A stretch of 64,000 nucleotides of DNA, from positions 5,022,030 through 5,086,029 of the forward strand of contig OU744450.1 in NCBI GenBank assembly GCA_916610825.1, read 5' to 3'. The notes under the pieces are model-generated. The model was not told the DNA's origin. It saw only the letters and a list, made by a program, of their open reading frames with translations, and ran no database searches. A program made the position numbers and the translations under genes. Position 1 is the first letter of the stretch; each line of letters starts with the position of its first letter. This DNA comes from Haliclystus octoradiatus. Taxonomy: Eukaryota > Cnidaria > Staurozoa > Stauromedusae > Haliclystidae. This document shows, piece after piece, positions 12,535 to 23,921 of this stretch.

Positions 12535-13475
12535 TATCATTTGGATAGCGCGGTTCCAAGTCAGGATTGATGGCACTGTAGTAAAGACATTGAAAAAAAC
12601 ACATTTATTTTGCAAGTTTGCTTTAGACCTGTCATCGATATATTTGACAGCATTTGCATCTTCAAGAGTTGGCATTTTTGAACGTGAATGTAGCTTGGAA
12701 TTTACATAAGAATAAAAGCTTTTAAGAGATCCGTTTTCTATTATAGCATCTTCTGATTTAATGCGATCAGATCTGACTGCTGCGTCGTAATTACTAGATG
12801 GTTGTTTGTGGATGAGAGTATTTGCGATACGCAGTCAAAGCCTTTTCTTTAAAGCCAAGGAACGAACTATTTTTGATCTTTTTGATTTAAGAGTATTTGT
12901 ATGACATTTTGGTACATAATTGTCAATGCATGTGTCCAAAATACAACACATTTCATTCCAAAAAGATCTACATTACCATGACAACGCCTTCGTAAATCTA
13001 ACCAGTCTATATGATTTAGCTCAGCAAATAGCACCATAATCTGCTCTTTTGAAATTATTGTGAACTTGAAGAGTATTATCGCTAGACGAACTTGTGGGTA
13101 CACGCGGAGAACGAAATTAATAGAGTTGTGGTCGCATGTGCTAGAAAAAGGAGACACTACCTCAATATCAGAAATTCGTTTTCTGGTAGATGTTAGAACC
13201 AAATCTAAAATGTTATCGTTGCGAGTGGTACCAGGGACAACTTGATGCAGATTATTTTGAAGAACGGTAGATAGAAAAATATCTGCACTCGAACCACTGG
13301 TACTCTCAGGAATTTGCCAATTGATTGAAGGGTAACTAAAATCACCAGTGATAAATAAAGGATAATCAATACCTGTACAAAAGTTAATAGAACGGAATAA
13401 ATACTCATTTTGGCGAGAACAAGTGTTCACATCTAACCAGAGACAGTCAGTGTTATCAAAGTTTATAGACAACAT
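12535..13475 (-). pseudogene. LINE endonuclease and EN-RT linker fragment
   Basis: On the minus strand, 13475-12867 encodes 202 residues with the end of an AP-like endonuclease domain: LFITGDFSYPSINW (the GDFN-like motif), TTRNDNILDLVL and a CDHNSINF block standing for the usual SDH. After frame breaks, 12840-12535 continues as the linker before RT, recognisable by GSLKSFYSYVNSKLHSRS and a KANLQNKCVFFNVFT-like segment. The N-terminal endonuclease and the whole RT are missing. The fragment is truncated at both ends and belongs to a Jockey/CR1-like element. It is not contiguous with the RT fragment at 2.6-4.7 kb. Confidence 0.85.
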
Positions 13476-13825
13476 TTATTTGCGTCGAATCCGAGAGAAT
13501 CAAGTAATGCAATATAGTGAAGTTGCACTTCTGGACATTCAATAGAATTAGTTGGTATAATCAACAGAACAATTCGGAATTTTAAGATCTCATTAATTTT
13601 GGCGATATTTTACTAAAGATATGTTGTTGGCTACATTAACGTTCTCGTCAAAAGAATGCAAGAAACAAGCTATGTTTTCATAATAATTTATACTGTTGTC
13701 TTAGTTTTTGTCCTATTTTCAGTATTATTTTTTTCAATCCCAACACAAAAAAGTATTATGTTTCTAAATTTATATTCTCTAACTTTATACAGTATAACAT
13801 CACATACAAATATCAATTTGCAATT

Positions 13826-14609
13826 TTATTCACACACTTCTATTATCATTTCAAATGCAATTTCCACTCTCTGTATAATCATTCAAGTCTTCATCGTACC
13901 ATAATGAATACACCTCACTTTACTCAAGTAAAAACAGTCACGAGTAGCTATGAATGTGGTTGTCATGCCATTTCCTTCGAATTCCGTGAAAGCTGATTGA
14001 TCAGCAATGATCCTACCACGGAAATCTTTCACTAGAGCTATTCTGTTTGCGTCAGGACCACCCCAATAACATCCGAAGGGCATTGATACATAAGCACATG
14101 TTATTCCACCTTTAATGTGATTCAATCTTATTCTGTAGAGCCCAGTTGTCAGGAGAAAATGGAAACTACCTGGTTTTTCATCTCTGCTTTCAACATAAGG
14201 AGGATTAGCTCAGATGGCAGAGCAACCGAACTTCAGATCGGATCATATCTGATCGACCGTGGTTCAAATCCCCCTAAGGTCAACTCAGCCTTGACTTTAT
14301 CTGAAACATCAAATGAGTACCATCTGAGGATGGCGGATGGAATGGTCCAGAGGGAATTGCATTGTGAGTAGCTGCGGCGCATCGTTGCGCATTGAAAATC
14401 GAGACCTATCTGCCATGAAATCTGTTGAAATTGATCTGCAGTGTCGCGGCTGAGATCAACAAAGAGCGTTTAAAATCATTGCTCTCAGCGAAAAAAGCCA
14501 CTCATCTAGAAGTAGAGGAGTGGTACGGGTGCCTTCGGTAGGGCGACACCGTCTACATTACTTACTTTACTTTCAACATCAATAGGGTGAAGACCTGCTT
14601 TGAGATAAT
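13826..14609 (-). pseudogene. family copy A, exon 2, interrupted by a SINE
   Basis: Minus-strand homologue of exon 2 of the intact genes B-E. The splice acceptor (TTCCATTCCAG) gives a start at 14609. Residues matching MPFGCYWGGPDANR, LVKDFRGRIIAD and FEGNGM are readable. It is dead in several ways: a 373-bp SINE (14197-14569) sits in the coding sequence, a frame change follows DCFYLSK, and a second one near the C-terminus precedes a GTGTGTGAATAA ending. The cysteine found in AFCEYEG of other copies is threonine here. Its exon 1 partner is at 16518-16877. Confidence 0.88.
14197..14569 (+). mobile_element. tRNA-derived SINE, copy 2, inserted in a coding exon
   Basis: Full-length copy of the same SINE as at 11975, with tRNA-like head (TAGCTCAGATGG, GGTTCAAATCC), body and TTACTTACTTTAC tail. 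It is flanked by a perfect 10-bp target duplication, CTTTCAACAT, at 14187-14196 and 14570-14579. Comparison with intact copy B (about 18100-18115, GGCTTCAACATTAATCGA) shows that the insertion is in exon 2 of copy A. Confidence 0.93.
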
Positions 14610-15332
14610 CTGGAATGGAAAGATATGTATAAGTAGCGAAAATTATACATAGGACATCGCGGGGGATACATCCCATTACTTATACGCGGGCTTATACGAC
14701 TCCATTGGTTATTTTGCTTGCTCGTTTAGACTCTGTAAAAGTTACTTTATTTAGTTCAAATATATCAATATTTTTTTTTAAATGACCATGTTGATGATGA
14801 AATCTATCTTGTCAGTAATTCACAATGCGTGGTCAAGCTATCCATATTTGAAACACAGCTTGACGCAATATTCAAGCACTAAATTAGGCACTTTATTAGC
14901 ACATTCGTGTGGCCTGTAGTTGGCAATACGTAAAATTTGAAACATCAATCAAATATGATATGAAATCCAGATTCCAGTATAATAATGCTACTGGTAATTA
15001 ACAAGTCATTCACCTGAAATAAAGTTGGCAAATGTATGAATGTACTATGAACTATTTTTATTAAAACTCGGTGTGCTGCAAGGCACCCTTTTAGATCCGC
15101 CCCTATCGTACTTGTATCGCTCCAGCGCCTCTGAATAATAAAAAATTGTACCGACACATACCGTTCTTGCTACGGCATTAATTAAATCCATGCCATTTCG
15201 AACAATAGAGCTTTTTCACATCAGCGATGTGTGGTTAACAATACATTCCTGTGTAACGGTCATTTTCAACTACACCATCAGGGCTATCAATCTTTTCTTT
15301 AAATAATTCTTGAGGGACATATTAGGAATGTA

Positions 15333-16104
15333 AAGGGAGAATACTGACCGGGGAACGTTGCGCGCGGAACTTGAATTCTTCATACCAAATTCAAGTACTC
15401 GTTTTGAAACAGAGTTGGCCTCGCCTTAATTCTATTGTTTTGAACAAAATAATCAAAAACACGAGACAGGAACAAATGTCGAAGCCGTGAACTCGTGACA
15501 ATCATCAACGAATCAATGTTTTTAAACAACGATTTATTCCATGCATTTAACTCAGATTCGCATAGTTTTATTGAATTATCACATTAGTTTGCTTTTGGTA
15601 TATTTATCCTTGGTTATATTTACTGAAGTTGCCTTGTTATTAGTTGGCAAGCTTTTATGGTCCGATCGTTACATCAACAAAAACATGAAAAAGAACGATA
15701 GTCGATACGCAAGATGACCTAAGATGTCAAGAAACACAAGGATTTGGCTTTATAACGAAAATCAAAATGTTAAACAAGGTTCTTGTTTAGTGTTACTTTC
15801 GTTCAACATATCAATCGAACTGGTCGAACTAAAAACGCTCCTGCACATCATACTTTTTATACTGTTGATCACATAGTAAACAATACATTAAAGTCCAGAA
15901 CATGATAAAATAAGTACGTAGTATAGCTCCCAAATTGTGATTTTAATTTGTTCATTTGAAATACTTTCCATAAAATCAACATACGGCCAGAATAATAAAA
16001 CGAAGCTCACTCACACGCACGGCAGCTTTTCTCAAAGCTTTGTTTAAATTGATGACGTATGAGTTGGTTGAGCGCGCAATGTTCCCCGGTCAGTATTCTC
16101 CCTT
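15333..16104. mobile_element. inverted-repeat element with TA target duplication
   Basis: Terminal inverted repeats of about 33 bp (AAGGGAGAATACTGACCGGG..., one mismatch) at 15333 and ending at 16104. TA dinucleotides flank both ends, as for Tc1/mariner-type insertion. The element is 772 bp with no transposase, so a MITE is likely. It lies in the intron of pseudogene A. Confidence 0.82.
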
Positions 16105-16517
16105 TAATCTGTGAAAAAGTTCTATTGGTTAGAAGAAACAATTAGCAGTTTAATTTAACCATATTCGAAAATAATGAATTAAACTCTATAAAAATAACGA
16201 ATTAATAGATAGATAGATATTTTATAGTAATGAAATGTGATAACATTGAATTGTTTTTCTTTTCTAATCGAATGTACGTCAAGGAAGAAATAAAATTTCG
16301 AACAATGATTTGGCAAATCTGATAAAAATTATCAAATCAAAAAAGGTAAAAAGCAATGTTTTGGAGCTTTGTTCGAAATAAGCATTCTTTCATGCTGGAA
16401 AATCAAGTTGTGGAATATTTTTACAAAGAACTTTTAACCTCTTTATAAGTACATCCTATTTATATGCACTTGCATCATATTTTAGTTATTATATAAATTA
16501 GATATTGATAAACCTAC

Positions 16518-16877
16518 TTTGATAATTCTCGTAGTGTTTTGAACCTTCCTTTGCAACAAGAAAACCTTCTTGTGAAGCTTTTGTTCTGAACAGTTGACAA
16601 GCTACGGTATCCACGATTCCACGTTTACACCAATAACATTCATAGATAATTATTCTGATTCAGCAAAAAATATCCTTGTACATGTGTGCTCCTTTGTGTT
16701 AGAATATATTCGAAACGGTTCCGCAATGTAGAGCATGCAATTAATAGTCTACATGAATTTTCCACGTGTTATTTTGTTTGCTGTACAACATGTTAACCCT
16801 CCCATAAAAAATGCCAGGAAATGTGAAATGTGAAAAACATCATTTTTCAAAATGGAATGTGGTAGCAAATATTTCAT
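16518..16877 (-). pseudogene. family copy A, exon 1, with in-frame stops
   Basis: The minus-strand frame starting at 16877 (MKYLLPHSILKN...) aligns residue by residue with exon 1 of copy B: a hydrophobic leader, then a GG/GD-C region, LYIAEPFRIYSNT and LSMNVIGVNVE. Stop codons interrupt it (for example after KFM and after FFAESE). It is 360 bp against 367 bp in intact copies, so it is also out of frame. A GTAGGT donor-like site follows at 16517. With exon 2 at 13826-14609 it makes a two-exon pseudogene with a 1.9-kb intron. Confidence 0.82.
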
Positions 16878-17584
16878 GTTGGTGGATAAATAAAATATCT
16901 TTTCTACTCTTATGACAACAATATCAACATTTAAGTGGTGATATATAGTTGACATATGTGTATCTGATTATAACCTCATGTTCACCTGATTCGATATAGC
17001 TCATGGATGCACCATATGTAACTATGCTTATTATCCATTGAGACAATGGAAGGGGTTGGATAAACAATAACAAGTCAGCTCAGCACCTGTCTGGCAATTT
17101 CAAGATTGAGATGACCGTTTGATTATTTGGCCATGCCATGACGTAAGTAAAACTGACACTGCCAATTACAATGTCTCATCAAAAAAGATTTTGAAATGTA
17201 TATTAGCAATGTTGATTACAACAATTACGATTTTACTTCCTTTTCATTTCCAATCCCCATTGAAAGTATCCGTGCGGTTTTATACAAGGTACTAGCCATC
17301 AAACACAAATAAACATCAAATAATATACATTTATAAACAGCCCCGATAAAAACAGTCTCTACCTTATCCTTTTTGTCGGCATATGCAAAATCAGATAAAA
17401 AATAATAGATAATACTCAGAGTAATATAAGTTGAACAAGTGCAGCTCAAATGGTAACAACTTCCGACAAAGAACATTCTTATCGGAAGTCGTTGTGTATC
17501 AGTACGACCAACTCGTTTCGTTTGATATATATTATGCTCGCCACATTGTTGAAGATAAACCATCTGTTTTCGCTGCAATTCTAC

Positions 17585-17690
17585 GTGATTTTTTAAGTCT
17601 CTTTCATGGCTCATTACGCATCCAGCGAGTTTGTATCAGAATACATAAAACTCAGCACAGTTTTCTATTAGTTAAATATATATATATAAA
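17585..17690 (-). repeat. solo arm related to the 19.7-kb foldback element
   Basis: GTGATTTTTTAAGTCTCTTT to about 17680 is a diverged direct match to 19793-19885; both contain GTTTGTATCAGA and a TACATAAA stretch. It follows the 3' end of gene B. It is probably half of a foldback element. Confidence 0.55.
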
Positions 17691-17731
17691 AGCAAAGCTC
17701 GTGTGGTATTATCTGTCCATAACAATTGATG

Positions 17732-18144
17732 TTAACATCTTTCAACAAACATTTCAAATGTTGTCTTTCCAGAATTGTCGGTTTCTGAAAGGTTCTTAAA
17801 GTCTTCATCATACCAAAATGAATACCGTTGGTTTTGACTCAATTGACTACAATCATGAGTAGCTACGAAAGTATCCATGCCATTACCCTCATATTCACAG
17901 AATGATGATTCGTCAGCAATAATTTCACCACGAACGTCTTTCACCAACATCAGTCTGTTTGCTTCAGTAGCACCAGCCCAATAGCAGCCAAAAGGTAAGA
18001 ATGAAGGATTGGAACATGCCACTCCACCGCTAAGATGGTGTAATCTGATTTTGTAGAGAGCAGTTGGCAAGAGAAATTTGAAACTACCAGGTCTGTCATC
18101 TCTGGCTTCAACATTAATCGAATTGGAAGTTGCTTTGAAGAAAT
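17732..18144 (-). CDS. family copy B, exon 2 (C-terminal domain)
   Basis: Second, last exon of intact gene B; exon 1 is 20348-20714 and the intron is 2.2 kb. The acceptor TATTTCAG gives a start at 18144. The intron is phase 1, as in C-E, and joining makes a 259-residue protein. This exon encodes PTALYKIRLHHLSGGVAC, LPFGCYWAG, LVKDVRGEIIADESSFCEYE, FVATHDC, RYSFWYDEDF and a cysteine-ending tail (VERC). The five cysteines suggest a disulfide-stabilised extracellular domain. I do not recognise the domain. One codon is missing after GMDT relative to C-E. The last 110 bp are almost identical to D and E, unlike the rest of the exon. Confidence 0.85.
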
Positions 18145-18742
18145 CTGAAATAGAAGCTGCATTTATACATAAAGAATAGAGCCATGAAACGATATTCTAA
18201 AATATCACGAAGGTTTTCTGCGATCTGATTGGTCGAAAGAGCGTGCATGAAATCCTAGGGTAAAACATGGCTCCGAAAATCGGGAAAAACCGCAAGCTTC
18301 AAAAAGTTTGATCTATGATAAAATACAGAATTTATAACTTTTTGATAACAATCCAATAAATATCTCAACAATGGCTACGATTTACAAAACGACATTTAGT
18401 CAAGATGTTTCTATTTATTGAAAAGCGTGGTAAATGAGTTATTGGTCGTGTAACATGCAAAATAAAAACACAGAATGAAAAAGACAATTATAGGCTACGC
18501 TGTTTCAAGGTAAACCTAAAATTTAAATAACAATTACTGCATTAATTTGCTAAAGAACTATTGTACCACTTATATTACAGACGTTCTTGTATATGCTGTC
18601 TTTTTTTTTATTCGACAAAATCTATCTTGTTGTGGGATTCTCTTTATGCTTGGTTTATGAATTGAAATTGAATTTTAAATTGTGAATTCATGAATTGAAA
18701 ATTCGCCGTCGAATGAGATTCTGACATTTGTTTTATTTTAGA

Positions 18743-18931
18743 AAAGGGTTACCACATGCTTGCAAATGTTTGTATTCATATTTACTAAACTCGAAAATGT
18801 TGGGAGACACTCGGGAAGCTAAAAATCACTCGCTCAGAGCTCGTGATTTTTTAGCGCTTCACTCGTGTCTCCCAACATTTTCTCGTTTAGTAAATATGAA
18901 TACAAACATGGCAAGTATGTGGTAACCCTTT
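18743..18931. repeat. 189-bp near-perfect foldback hairpin
   Basis: The left arm 18743-18833 is the reverse complement of 18841-18931 (ends AAAGGGTTACCACAT / ATGTGGTAACCCTTT) with a loop of only a few bases. The core CTAAAAATCAC...GTGATTTTTTAG recurs in the weaker foldback at 19.7 kb. It lies in the intron of gene B. If transcribed it would form a very long hairpin RNA. Confidence 0.85.
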
Positions 18932-19710
18932 ATTGAAAGGAAGAAGCCTCTTTATCATCGGCATCATTCAAGATGAGAGAATAAAAGGAATCGACTTTCA
19001 ACAGACAAGCAAAACAACTGCAATACCAACATCAAAGTGTTTAATTATATATATGTTAATAAAATCATCGAATGTGATACTGATCGCTGGTTACTTGCTG
19101 TTGGTGTTTGTATCAGGCTGCTTGAAATCGTGAGATTACGGATTAGGCTTGAAGCTCCAAAATACAACAAAATAACTACAGAAAGAAGATGGCGTTCATA
19201 TGACGAAAGAGCTTTGTTTGATAGAGCGCTTCAAAATACTCTTCATATTCAAATTAGCAACAAGAAAACACACTTACTTTAAACAACAGATCATAAACTA
19301 TCATGTCTATAAACTCCCTTGTGCAATGTTTATGTCCCTTTTTATATACAGCATTTTTGTCTGTGTTAATCGCCAAAAGCAAGACATTATGTTACGATAA
19401 ATTTCAGCATTTCACTGCTTGAAAAGTATATACGCATATAGGATTGCGTATACAAATAGTTGAATAATAGTAATAATAGCCTATAATACTCTATTTTTTC
19501 CAAGTCTTCTATAAAACACTGTATTCAGACTTAACCAATGCTCTTCGCATTTATTTTCAATCTATATTTTCTTTCCTTTTCATAGTTTGTCCCAGCTTTC
19601 CTCAAAAAATGCAGCGTGTTTCTATTAAAACTCCGCGCTTGTTCTAGTCTTTACGATAACCTCATTTTATTAGCTTTTTAATGTCAAAATAAACAGAATA
19701 TTATTCGTGT

Positions 19711-19856
19711 TAAGTACTCTGATAAGAACACTTTGGGTGCTATGAGCACTGTGCTATGAGCACTGAAGAAGAAAAAATCACTCACGGGACTTGTGATTTT
19801 TAGGCCTCTTTCATGTCTAGTTGCGCACCCAGCGTGTTTGTATCAGAGTACATAAA
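19711..19856. repeat. foldback element, diverged
   Basis: The left arm with AAGTACTCTGATAAGAACAC pairs with the right arm TGTTTGTATCAGAGTACATA. The inner AAAAAATCAC/GTGATTTTT core is shared with the hairpin at 18743. A short GTGCTATGAGCACT duplication sits in the left arm. It also lies in the gene B intron. Confidence 0.65.
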
Positions 19857-20347
19857 GCTGAGCATCGTTTTCCATTGTTGAATATCACTCTTGCAGACAC
19901 AACGGATTAGGTTTGGAAAACTATATTTACTAGAAAAACTTGAACTCAAATTTTTATGGTCATTCTCCCAAACTTCTATTTAAACAAACCCGTCGAAGCA
20001 CAATGGAAGTTACCCCCAGGAGAATGTGTGACGTCACAAGCCTCCTTTGCGTATAAAGCTAGCAACTCGTAGACTATATATTCTGAGCCTTTTCGATTGA
20101 TCAAATTGCCGATTTTAGTCATTATTATTGGCAAGCTAAGAAATCAAATCAATAAATAAACGATAGTGCCGGATTATACCGAATCCTGAGACAAAAATTC
20201 CAATATCATGTGAAAAACCCAATACCAAAACATTTCATGTGATCATTAATCGAAATTCTAATCCCATATTACATACAAAATAGAAAAGTACTGATCAATT
20301 TCATGATCTAACCTTATATTCACATAAAATGTTTGTTAATTTCTTAC

Positions 20348-20714
20348 TTGGAAATTTTCCGATGTAATTTGAATATTCTTTTGCAACTAGAATACCATCC
20401 TCCTCGTTGAAGTTTTCATTTGCTTTCGTTCTAAACAGTTGACACGTTACATTGGTGATGTCTACATCAATAACATTCATAGATAAAAATTCTGATCTAA
20501 CGGCTAATATCATCATGCATCTTCCTTTCGTTGTTCTAGAATAGATTTCCGATGGTTGCGCTGTGTAAAACATACCAATTTTAATGTACAAAAACTGCCC
20601 ATTCGTCATATTTAGCATGCTACGAGTTTGGCAATCTCCCATACAAGTTGCCAGAAAATTCAGGTAGCAACAAACTGCGTACTTGAAAATCACATGTGAT
20701 ATTAACCGCGTCAT
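20348..20714 (-). CDS. family copy B, exon 1 (signal peptide and N-terminal domain)
   Basis: The start ATG at 20714 was chosen because MTRLISHVIFKYAV aligns with MAPQLKYIILKYAV of C and E; an upstream in-frame extension has no counterpart. A hydrophobic segment (about residues 5-24) ends near CMGDC, consistent with a signal peptide. The N-terminal domain keeps the C-x(n)-LSMNVIDVDITNVTCQLF core and a Y-N-Y-I-x-K-F end. That pattern loosely resembles PAN/apple domains; this is inference. Two N-glycosylation sequons (NMT, NVT) are visible. The donor A|GTAAG at 20347 gives 367 bp, the same length as in C, D and E. The gene runs opposite to C-E. Confidence 0.85.
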
Positions 20715-21311
20715 ATTGCTATCATATAAAAATACCATGTATATAAACAACAATCAGAGCTTATGCCTCTGTATTCTCTGAATATAAAATATAATGATTG
20801 AACAAAGTTATAACTATATCATCTCAAATTGATTAGCTAAATAGTTATTTGATGACATCTGCATATATTGTAGTTTAATTATTCAGTAGAAGCAATCTAT
20901 ACGCAGCAATGAACCAAAGTGCTGTAGCCGTGTTAAAAATGCTTTGAGATGTTAACCTTGCATTGTTTTGGTATTGTTGAAATTTCATTAATTCATTGCT
21001 ATATAGCGATATCCCATTATGACAGATTTTTCCGGGCAAGCTGAAATCTGCAAAAGCTTCTTCATAATGATACCATCCAGTGATCCAACCCTCTATATAC
21101 TATTCGACATAGGTGAAAGTGTGCCCACATGCACAATTCGTTCACAGGCACCTACCTTATAATAGATACAAGCTAATCTATAATTAACAACATTAAACAT
21201 ATTCGATTAATACCAGCAATCGTTTTCCGTGAAGGGGGAATAAACAGCATACAGAATTATCACCCAGAAAGTAAACTACAATTAAGTATATAAAAATTAG
21301 ATAATGTTTTG

Positions 21312-22175
21312 TCATTTACATGCTGGTAATTTTATATTAATAATTCTAAACAATAATGAAAAAACAAAATCCTTTGCAATTTGGATGGGGTTTAACGTCA
21401 TTAATGTAGAGCAATCATAATGTAGGTGGTCCTGTTTTCTTTTTTTCACCGTTTTTCGGAATACAGCATAAAATTGCGTTACAGTTGCCTCTAACAATGG
21501 CAATAGATAATCTTTGCAGCAAATAGGCTGTGTAGCTCTTTTTTCGCCAGCTTTTCTTGATATCTTTTTGCCAAGCCGTTTTATAGTTGAAAATCCCACT
21601 GCACCCCAAACTCCAGTGGTTTAGACGAAGAGGGAAAAAGTTGAAGATGGTCGAAGAAATCTGTATTTTGCTATTTTAGAGTTTTCCCCAGCTGCGACCA
21701 CTTTCCCTGCAGACTGACATGATGTCGAAATATAGCATGGGGTGAAGGTGTCTTTGCAGGTAACATATCACACGATCGGCTTCCCAGTTGACCAAGGGCA
21801 CAATGACATCCCATCTGGCCGTTTTCCTGTACGTTCAAGGTTTGCTGGGATGCCGGCTGAGTGAAATGATCTGTGAAAGACGTCGTTGATTTCACCGTGC
21901 CTGGAATATCTCCACTTCTTTTGTTACAGCTCAATCAATGGCTTTAGTACTTGCCAACTTCTTTACCGCATATGCAACGATGTTCTTGCATAATTGGAAG
22001 GACAAGCAGAAAAGATACTCCTAACCTCACGTGCGTATTTTCAAGCTTCAGACCGATAGAGGAAATTGCAAAAGCCTCAAGCCAGGCGATTTCAGATGGA
22101 GATTGAGATGCCAATAAACGGGCTTTGGTGATCAGGTCTTTGTGTATTTGACTGGCTTGAATGTTTTCTGACAAC
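21312..22175 (-). pseudogene. C-terminal region of a non-LTR-type retroelement, decayed
   Basis: Minus-strand fragments in shifting frames: KARLLASQSPSEIAWLEAF followed by a CICGKEV zinc-knuckle-like piece (22174-21944); then, in different frames, SCNKRSG, SAGIPANLERTGKRPDGMSL and PWSTGKPIV (about 21930-21770); then GKKISRKAGEKRAT and LLQRLSIAIVRGN (about 21590-21460). This order (AxLLxxx, CxCG, GLSC, GKRPDG, PW, QRxSxAxQRGN) is that of a C-terminal segment found in many marine-invertebrate RT-containing elements. Several frameshifts and stops show it is dead. The start of duplicated unit 1 lies inside it. Confidence 0.75.
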
Positions 22176-23032
22176 GACCTTAGCTGGATGCAAAGAAAAG
22201 CGTTGAATAATTGACACTTTTTAACTTGTTTTCCTGTTACAATAAATTTCCTTTCACCTATGTTATGGATGTTGTCGTCCGAGCCTCGTTGGACTCCGAT
22301 GATTATTGGGTTTTAGGCCTCGGGATGGAGCCGGCAGGTTCATTTGCGAAGTTGATTTCGGTATGAGGATTCCGCTTCCCACATATAATACAAGACGTAT
22401 CCTCAATCCGACGCTTTTGCCAATAGTATTTCCTATGCAACAAATGTAGCCATTCAAATAGAGGAATTTGTATAATCACATTGTTTGTGATGAATAGAGT
22501 TTATGATGATATTGCAAATAGTATGCATTAATTAACCGTTTGCTTTAACCAGTAAGTTATGTTTCTGCATTTTTGAATAAGAAATGATTGTGCAAAGCAA
22601 AATTTCTTATAGAAACATTCTTATAAAAGGGTTATTCGATTTAGTTTATCATGTTGAAAAATACTTTGCTAAAGTTAAAATGACTACAATGTTACAATGA
22701 TTACTGAAGCATTTTGAAAAATTTGAAATTAAACATGGTACTGATTTTAGCTACCTATTTAACCATTTCAATATATAAGTAGTAACAACATTGAACAAAA
22801 CTTTACAAGTTTAGCTATCATGTTTCAAATTTATGCGGTTACCAAATTCAGTAATGTTTATTAAAGTCAAAGAAGCATTATAGACATAAATGTATGTAGC
22901 ATATGCATACATGTATTTACGCTTAAAACTGAAACGTCAAAATCCCCCCATATTCCATTGTATACTAATAGCATTTCACAGTTTAAAATAAATCCGCCCA
23001 TACCAGTATTGTAGTAATTAATGGTTTGAAAT

Positions 23033-23745
23033 GAAAGTATAAATTAAAGTAAGATTTTGCCAAATATTCTCAAGACTTCCAATTGCAGTTTGATATTAAT
23101 AATCTACTGCAGATATCTATCTCAATATGAACCATATAGAAAATACGTCATACATAAAATGCCATAAGAAAATTGAAACGTAATTATTGAAAGCTAATAA
23201 AAGTGTGTTAAGAAAAATTTCATAATTCTTCCATACCATTCATGCATATATTTCATGATTAAGAAGTATTAATTAAAGTAAAATTCTGGCAAGTATCCTC
23301 AAAACTTCCAGTTGCAGTTTTATATTAATACTCTTTACTGCAAATATCACTAACAATGTGAAAGATATAAAAGAAATTTTCGATACCTTCTTATCCAAAA
23401 AGATTTATTCATCGCCATAAAAATCAATTAAATATCGTAAAAAAAATTGAGGCGTATATAATTATTAAAAGCTAATGAAATGATGTTAATTATAATGTCC
23501 ACTATATACACTGATAATATTTCATGATTTAATAGCATTAATTATTAAAGTAAGATTTTGCCAAACGATTTTCAACTGTTCCAACTGCAGTTTGATATTA
23601 ATAAATCTTTACTGTAGATATTTAGATACTGTAGAAGTCAATATGAACCATAGAAAAAGATTCGTCATTGCTGTTTTATCAAAAAAATACATTAATGCTG
23701 TTTACCGGAATAAATTTATTCATTGGATAGCTAAATGAAGCAATA
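23033..23745 (+). repeat. three degenerate tandem repeats, period about 230-270 bp
   Basis: The phrase TTAAAGTAAGATTTTGCCAA, followed by a TCAA-CTTCCAA-TGCAGTTT-ATATTAATA block and CTGCAGATAT/CTGTAGATAT, recurs at about 23044, 23274 and 23547. The same array occurs in units 2 (from about 37205) and 3 (from about 45360, split by the second BEL element). Confidence 0.75.
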
Positions 23746-23921
23746 ATACACATATTACATTATGTTAATAATTATATCCCCACGTGATAGTAGCGGAAAG
23801 GAAAACATTTGATTGGTCTGGTTTCATTTCGGTTCAACCATAGTATGAATTTTGGATAGGCTTTTATTTTAAAAGCTGGCGGATGAATGTCAAAGCACAA
23901 TTATACAGAGACATTGTTTGA

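Noticed and set aside
17225-17799. Overlapping open frames of 122-129 codons on both strands
   Set aside because: No homology or splice context; they overlap the solo foldback arm and the 3' end of gene B.
22263-22457. 64-codon minus-strand frame present in all three units (also 29858-30052 and 44583-44777)
   Set aside because: Its preservation is explained by the recent duplication itself; there are amino-acid changes, no splice or start context and no known relative.
22455-22475. Ascidian spliced-leader-like TCTATTTGAAT (minus strand)
   Set aside because: Only 11 bases match, with no GT donor at the proper place and no Sm-site or promoter context; chance is a better explanation in AT-rich DNA.
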